Origin: Anoplolepis gracilipes
Lineage: Eukaryota; Arthropoda; Insecta; Hymenoptera; Formicidae
Reading direction: 5' to 3'
NCBI RefSeq assembly: GCF_047496725.1
Contig: NC_132978.1
Coordinates: 8,095,001-8,159,000, forward strand
Length of the DNA: 64,000 nucleotides
Position numbers and translations under genes: made by a program. Positions 59,347-64,000 of the stretch are shown here, piece after piece. Numbering within the stretch: the stretch's first letter is position 1; every line of letters begins with the position of its first letter. The notes beneath the pieces were generated by a model, which searched no databases, was not told the DNA's origin, and saw only the letters and a list, made by a program, of their open reading frames with translations.

Positions 59347-61158
59347 CTGAAAAACAGAGTGGGATTACAAGTAGAAATATCGTCGAAATTAATCAGTCGG
59401 ATGGAACGGGAAAAACGTCAATGGACGGATTTCCACACGAGTGATTTCTACACAGAGCCACGTTAAATTTTCATACTTGACCAGTTTCAACCGTCTCGAA
59501 TGTATCCCTGTAGTGCGCCTTGCGATCGGCATGATCGATTGCGGTAGTCGCGGATTATTAATTTGAGATGAAGAATGATTGCTAGCTAACTTAACTAGCG
59601 GTTGAAAAGAATTCGTTTATCTTCTACACTGGTTGCCACCCGTTGTGTGTAAATGAAATTGTCGCGGAAATATTGTAGTTGGAAAAATAAAAAAAATTCT
59701 ACGCGTTTTCTGACAAATGATATGTCTTTCTTTAATTAGCTAGGACCGGTCTGACGAGTGAGATTTGTATGAAATCGCAGAATGCTCTTCGAGAATAGCC
59801 AGATAGCAGAACTGGTCACTCTTTATCATTAACTTAATTGCTTTCATCAACATCAGTTAATTCTAGACTTACTTTAAATGTTTTATTATTTTTCTTATAA
59901 GCAGATTGATCCAGAAAATAATTATTAAACAATTTATTAGATTTTAAAAATTTGTAAGTGAAATCACTACTTTCTAATCACAGAATATAACGTGCGTTCC
60001 TTATTCACCTCAATTTGAGCTTTCAAGTCAACGGTGATAGTCGCCATATATGGCGAAGATTTATGGGAGAATACGTGTCTCGTACGTGTCACGTCGATAC
60101 ATCGACGTACACCTTATTCACGACGATGGGAGAGATCGAGAGAGGGAAGAGATACTGACAATGAGATTCTCGCGAGTAATTTTGCAATGAGTCACCGGGT
60201 CACTCCACGTGGCCGTACATAGGAAAGTCAATGAGTTTGTTGACTTGTCATACCATGATGCCAACAAGATGCCGATCTACTCGAAATCTATTTATTCTAT
60301 CATCGCTGTCGGTTAGATTTCTGATGTAATATTTGTATTTCACGACAATATCTCGAGACATGACAAGTGAATCAGACACTTTATGTTTAACTTCTCATTT
60401 ATATTGATACACTTTATCAGTATTTATAATGTTACGGTCTTGACGCTCGTGCAATAACTTTACCGTAAGATGCAACGCTTTGTCAGAGCAGAAACGATTT
60501 CATTATCAATCATGACGAGTTGTATTTAAAAATTATAATACAAGATGATATATTTAAAAGAAAAATTGTCTACATGTATTGATATATCGGATTAGTTGAT
60601 TCGAAAATTTACAAATATTTTATATACAATTTTTCTACGATAAATATGTACATATAGTTGTGTATATATATATATATATATATAGTTAGAAAAGGTAATT
60701 TATATCTAATAATTTTTTTACACAATTATTCTTTTCATCGTAGATGAAAATAAGCTTAATAACAAGAGATTATTCTTCGACATTTTCTAAGTAATTGCAA
60801 GGTACGGAATTCTCGCAGGTGTCATCGATCTTATCTCTCGATTTGCTGGTAACTCATCAGCTGATCGCACGTTGGCCAATTTTCTTGCGAGTCTCGATTT
60901 TCTCTTCTTCTCTTGTCTGTGGTCGATAGCTCGGTAACGTGTAGCGGCTCACCATCACCATACTAGGAGACTATTAGGTGACGTGCGTTCGTCAGTCTCT
61001 ATATTCTCATGCATGAAACGCAACCAGGATACGCATATACGGCGAGTCGATCTGCCACTGCTGATTTTGGGATAGGTTTTTTTGGTTAAATACAAAAAGC
61101 TGACCATACATTGAGTCACGTGCGATGTCTGGCGCAATTCTTATCCGCGTGGGCGGAA
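59347..61158. other. Non-coding stretch
   Basis: No gene supported. A (TA)11 run lies at 60,661-60,684. Confidence 0.5.
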
Positions 61159-61186
61159 ATTTGCGATGCGCGTGCGCATCGCAAAT
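61159..61186. promoter_or_regulatory. 28-bp palindrome with NRF-1/Ewg site
   Basis: ATTTGCGATGCGC, two central bases GT, then the exact reverse complement. The centre (61,167-61,178) read on the minus strand is TGCGCACGCGCA, a full match to the NRF-1 consensus YGCGCAYGCGCR. NRF-1 (Erect wing in flies) binds such sites as a dimer in promoters. Binding here is inferred. Confidence 0.6.
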
Positions 61187-61407
61187 TGTATCTTCGCATA
61201 ATCTGTGTAAATCTGAGCGGATAATTTCCCTATCGATCGTTTTAAATTAATTGAAGTTATTCGGAGCCTTGATTATATACTTTCAATCATAAATCAATCT
61301 CTGTATATATTATCTTTCATTCTTCCTTTCCGGTTGATAAATACATTCAGCCGTTTTATCTTTCTGTAAATAATATTTACGATCTGTTACGCTTGTTACT
61401 CGATAGC

Positions 61408-61881
61408 TCGTCTCGAAGGGAAGGCAGAATAGAGCTGTGCTCCGTTTTCTCCTCTCTCAATCGCATCGACGGAGAGGATTTCTATCGAGTTCACGTACTC
61501 GGACAAATCGGCCCAATCGTTATCGCTCGTTTATCAGTCGAGGTGTATATCTCGTCTCGCTTCGTCTCAGATTTCGTCGTCTTTCAACAGATAAATCTTA
61601 TCGATGCCGAGCCTCGAGACGGAGACTTATTCGACTGTACGCGGAACGTCTGGTACGTTAAATACCGATGCCGTATTCTTGTATATGTGTGTGTGTGTAA
61701 GTACACACACACACACACTTTTCTCTACCACCCTCCTGCTTTCGCGAAACGATACTGGCTCGAATGTTATGTCTGGACGAGATTCGCGATAATGCGTGCC
61801 AGTTGCATTGTTATGTCACTGCGATATCTCAATTATTTCTGCGACCACACCGCGTTTACATGTTACGAGTTCATATATTGA
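61408..61881 (+). CDS. Hypothetical coding segment up to 158 codons
   Basis: A plus frame is open from TACTCGATAG (acceptor-like, ending 61,407) to TGA at 61,881, with no comparable frame on the minus strand. It reads IELCSVFSSLNRIDGEDF, then GQIGPIVIARLSVEVYIS and FVVFQQINLIDAEPRDGD. It then crosses a GT/AC microsatellite (Val-Cys, Thr-His) and goes on to KRYWLECYVWTRFAIMR. A GTAAGT donor at 61,697 inside the microsatellite, or GTACGT at 61,651, could end an exon earlier. There is no in-frame ATG at the start. Chance expectation for one such frame per window is about one. No family recognised. Confidence 0.25.
   Translation, partial: SSRREGRIELCSVFSSLNRIDGEDFYRVHVLGQIGPIVIARLSVEVYISSRFVSDFVVFQQINLIDAEPRDGDLFDCTRNVWYVKYRCRILVYVCVCKYTHTHTFLYHPPAFAKRYWLECYVWTRFAIMRASCIVMSLRYLNYFCDHTAFTCYEFIY
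61686..61715. repeat. (GT)n-(AC)n palindromic microsatellite
   Basis: TGTGTGTGTGTGTA (61,686-61,699), loop AG, then its exact reverse complement (61,702-61,715); the AC run continues to 61,718. Inverted GT and AC arrays of this kind can extrude as a cruciform. Confidence 0.93.
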
Positions 61882-62833
61882 CTCATTTTCCGTTGATCTC
61901 TCAGAAATCATTTTTGTCTTCAATGACTTCTTCATTAATTAATGCGGGAAAGGGATTAATCTGATCTCCATTTTCTCTTTCCTTTTCCTTTGTATAGACT
62001 GGTTATATTATATAAGTTATAGTAATATTATGTTGTTTTTAAAATCTCTTTTTTTAAATTTATTTCATTACAATATAACTTCCCAGAATTTCATACGCAA
62101 AACATGTATTTAATGTAATAAGCATTTATAATATGTTTAAAATTGATTGTGACATGCGTGAGTAGAAAATGCCATGTCACGATTAAAAACGTTACGAATG
62201 ATAAAGCCGACAAGTTGTAAGAATTTCCGGTATACATGGTGCACAGTGCGCGATATGTCGTACTTGTGCACCAAAATTATATGCCCGCATGCAGCTCGGA
62301 TATACATTTTATCGAGTCAATTAAAAAAATACCCACTTTATTGTAACTATATATTATTCAAAAGTATTATTAAAAGTAGAAATAAACGTCAATGGCAAAA
62401 TGTATTGAAATACATGGAAAATAGATCGAGCGATTTTACTTTACAGTTAATATTATACGGCATTAATACACAGTTGGGGACAGTTTTATAGTTGCACATC
62501 ATTCAGTACGACGAGATTGGAGACAACGAGTATAACGGTGGACGATCTCGTTAGTCGATGCCTCGAGGGCCGACGTGCACGACGAATGCATTTCTATTTC
62601 CTGCCGGAACATAGAGAGACGAGGAAGATATAATAGAAAGAGGAAGACAGAAAGGACGACGATACTACGACAATAATGAAAGTCCAGGTTGCTCGTACGC
62701 ATTCGAACGCATGTTTCTTTTTCTCTTTACCAAGAGCTCTCGCCTTTTAACCCAATTCTCCGCTTCTCTACCTTCGTTCTTCTTCATATTCTCTTTTTTT
62801 TCTTGATTCTTGTGGCTCACGATTTCGCTTCAG
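61882..62833. other. Non-coding stretch with one 105-codon ATG frame
   Basis: An ATG frame at 62,174-62,491 (starts MSRLKTLRMIKPTSC) is open for 105 codons in A/T-rich DNA and is basic with scattered Cys. At this composition a handful of such frames are expected by chance in 64 kb, so it is not called as a gene. Confidence 0.45.
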
Positions 62834-62844
62834 CTTCTTCTACC

Positions 62845-62883
62845 TCTTCTTCTTCTTCTTCTTCTTCTTCTTCTTCTTCTTCT
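62845..62883. repeat. (TTC)13 trinucleotide array
   Basis: Reads as poly-Ser, poly-Leu or poly-Phe depending on frame. It also works as a pyrimidine tract upstream of the candidate exon at 62,944. Confidence 0.95.
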
Positions 62884-62943
62884 GACGCTGCCGCCGCTGC
62901 TTTGCCCTCTTCTCCTTTTGCCCCTTCTCGAGACTACATACAG

Positions 62944-62988
62944 GCTCGTTGCATTCCAGAGCCTCGAGAGTGGAAGGACCTCGTCAAG
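62944..62988 (+). CDS. Candidate internal coding exon, phase 0-0, unknown protein
   Basis: Acceptor CTACATACAG (ending 62,943) after a long pyrimidine-rich region, 15 codons (ARCIPEPREWKDLVK), then a good donor AAG|GTAAGC at 62,989. Phase 0 on both sides, matching the exons at 39,862 and 53,818. A longer version could start at 62,834 after TTTCGCTTCAG, adding a Ser/Ala-rich stretch in one frame. In the frame set by the MELP exon, that longer version would add a leucine-rich, signal-peptide-like stretch, but the peptide above would then not be read. No family recognised. Confidence 0.35.
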
Positions 62989-62994
62989 GTAAGC

Positions 62995-64000
62995 CGGTCT
63001 CTCGCGTACGCGTGATCTCGCTTCGTCGGCATGCGCGTTCCTCAATGACGTTCCGCGCGGACTTCGCGATGCGCGAGAGTGATGCCGACGCACCTGCCCG
63101 ATCTGTTGATTTTTTCGTCATAGGTTCTCCCGAAATGCATCGTGCAGTTGCCTCTTGCCGAATCGAGGTCTGCATTCTGTTTCAAAAAAAGCGTAAATAT
63201 TTTTTATATTAATGTCTAAATTAAATTTTAAATTGAGAATTTTTAAGTATAATGACATGAATGGGATGATATTAATAAAAAAATTGTAAAAAAAAAAATT
63301 ATTATTACACACACACACACATATTTGAATTATTACAACGGATGAAAATGAAATTGAGAATTTCTAATTGTCGCACATAATCGTGAACAATTTGATATTA
63401 GTTTTACAAATATTTCCGATGTTATTCGACTCAATGTTGAACTGTTATTAAAGTATAATATCTTATCATGAGATTTCAATATACGAGTATATGTACGTAA
63501 ATCCTTAGAAAACTGTTCGCAAAATCGAAAGAGAAAAAAGAAAAAGAAGGTACGGCGTGACTCAGGATTAAATTTCAGTCCGAATCCTCTGTTGTATAAG
63601 AGGAATTGAAATTTTTCACGCCATCGCGGTGATAACCAGATTAGAGAAGTTACACTTTTCACGAAAAATATTTTCTTTTGACACTGGAGGGACATATGAG
63701 ATGACATTACGCAGGAACGTCGATCGTTCATCCATTAGATGTTTGAGATATTTTTCGCGGACAACTCATGTACATCCGGAGGATGCACCGACGATGGAAT
63801 TTGCATTACAGTTTCATAAGAAAGATAGAAAGAGGCAACTCGTTTCACGATTCTTCGTCACGTTATCAACCAGCAGGTGTCTTATTAGTGTCTAGCCACG
63901 AACCGCCATCCGCGCTAAATGCTGGAGATATGCGTGCTAAGTGAAACGCTTCTCGATGACGAGAATACGACAAGCAGGGGACTTTGAGTATGTATGGGAA
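62995..64000. other. Non-coding stretch to the window end
   Basis: GC-balanced to about 63,180, A/T-rich to 63,450, then mixed. An (AC)7 run lies at 63,307-63,320. Frames on both strands (for example minus 63,333-63,731, plus 63,629-63,895) overlap and lack ATG or splice support. A downstream exon of the plus-strand model is probably outside the window. Confidence 0.45.

Noticed and set aside
62174..62491. 105-codon ATG frame in A/T-rich DNA
   Set aside because: Roughly several such frames are expected by chance in 64 kb at this composition. No domain, splice or promoter support.
1..64000. CRISPR arrays, bacterial operons, rRNA genes, telomeric TTAGG repeats, viral insertions
   Set aside because: Looked for by eye on both strands. 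None of the repeat layouts, gene order or motifs were present.

Overview
This is a eukaryotic, animal-type nuclear window. It is AT-rich overall, with CpG-rich islands of 0.3-1 kb, many long microsatellites, homopolymer runs, decayed DNA transposons and only short open frames. CpG and GCG/CGA words are plentiful rather than depleted, and the transposon debris is insect-like. An insect, most plausibly a hymenopteran such as an ant, fits best; this is inference from composition, not a species call. Nothing prokaryotic, viral or organellar was seen: no operons, ribosomal RNA, convincing tRNA or CRISPR.

Most of the window is non-coding and reads like large introns or the regulatory surroundings of widely spaced exons. 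Two low-confidence gene models stand out. On the plus strand, a promoter-like initiator near 39,265 is followed by a donor (39,298), a short exon that could carry a start codon (39,789-39,862, ending Met-Glu-Leu-Pro), an 81-nt phase-0 exon with very good splice sites (53,818-53,898) and a 45-nt phase-0 exon (62,944-62,988), leaving the window to the right. The phases agree, but no protein family was recognised. On the minus strand, a terminal coding exon (27,364-27,586) can be joined in phase to an upstream exon (28,872-28,960) or to an alternative first exon (28,273-28,475). A 37-nt minus-strand microexon candidate lies at 59,310-59,346.

Left third (1-22 kb): AT-rich sequence with CT/GA and TA microsatellites, GC islands near 5.4, 14.0, 15.2, 18.2 and 19.6 kb, a strong G-quadruplex-type C-tract at 10.97 kb and a TATA-type promoter candidate at 6.4 kb. 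A 550-bp internally deleted Tc1-like transposon relic with about 145-bp inverted repeats lies at 21.94-22.50 kb.

Middle (22-43 kb): GC islands with open frames on both strands (23.2, 24.7, 38.4 and 41.2 kb), a large GGCT tetranucleotide array, (TCG)n arrays, a diverged 119-bp-spaced tandem duplication (32.3 kb) and two adjacent hairpin MITE-like elements (32.55-33.15 kb).

Right third (43-64 kb): a perfect RFX X-box (43,015), a composite TC/TA microsatellite (48.8 kb), a perfect 20-bp hairpin (50,573), coding-like exon candidates around 51.1-51.6, 53.8, 61.4 and 62.9 kb, and a 28-bp palindrome containing an NRF-1/Ewg consensus (61,159).

The repeats, palindromes and motifs are read directly from the sequence and are solid. 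The coding calls are hypotheses that need RNA-seq or cross-species alignment.
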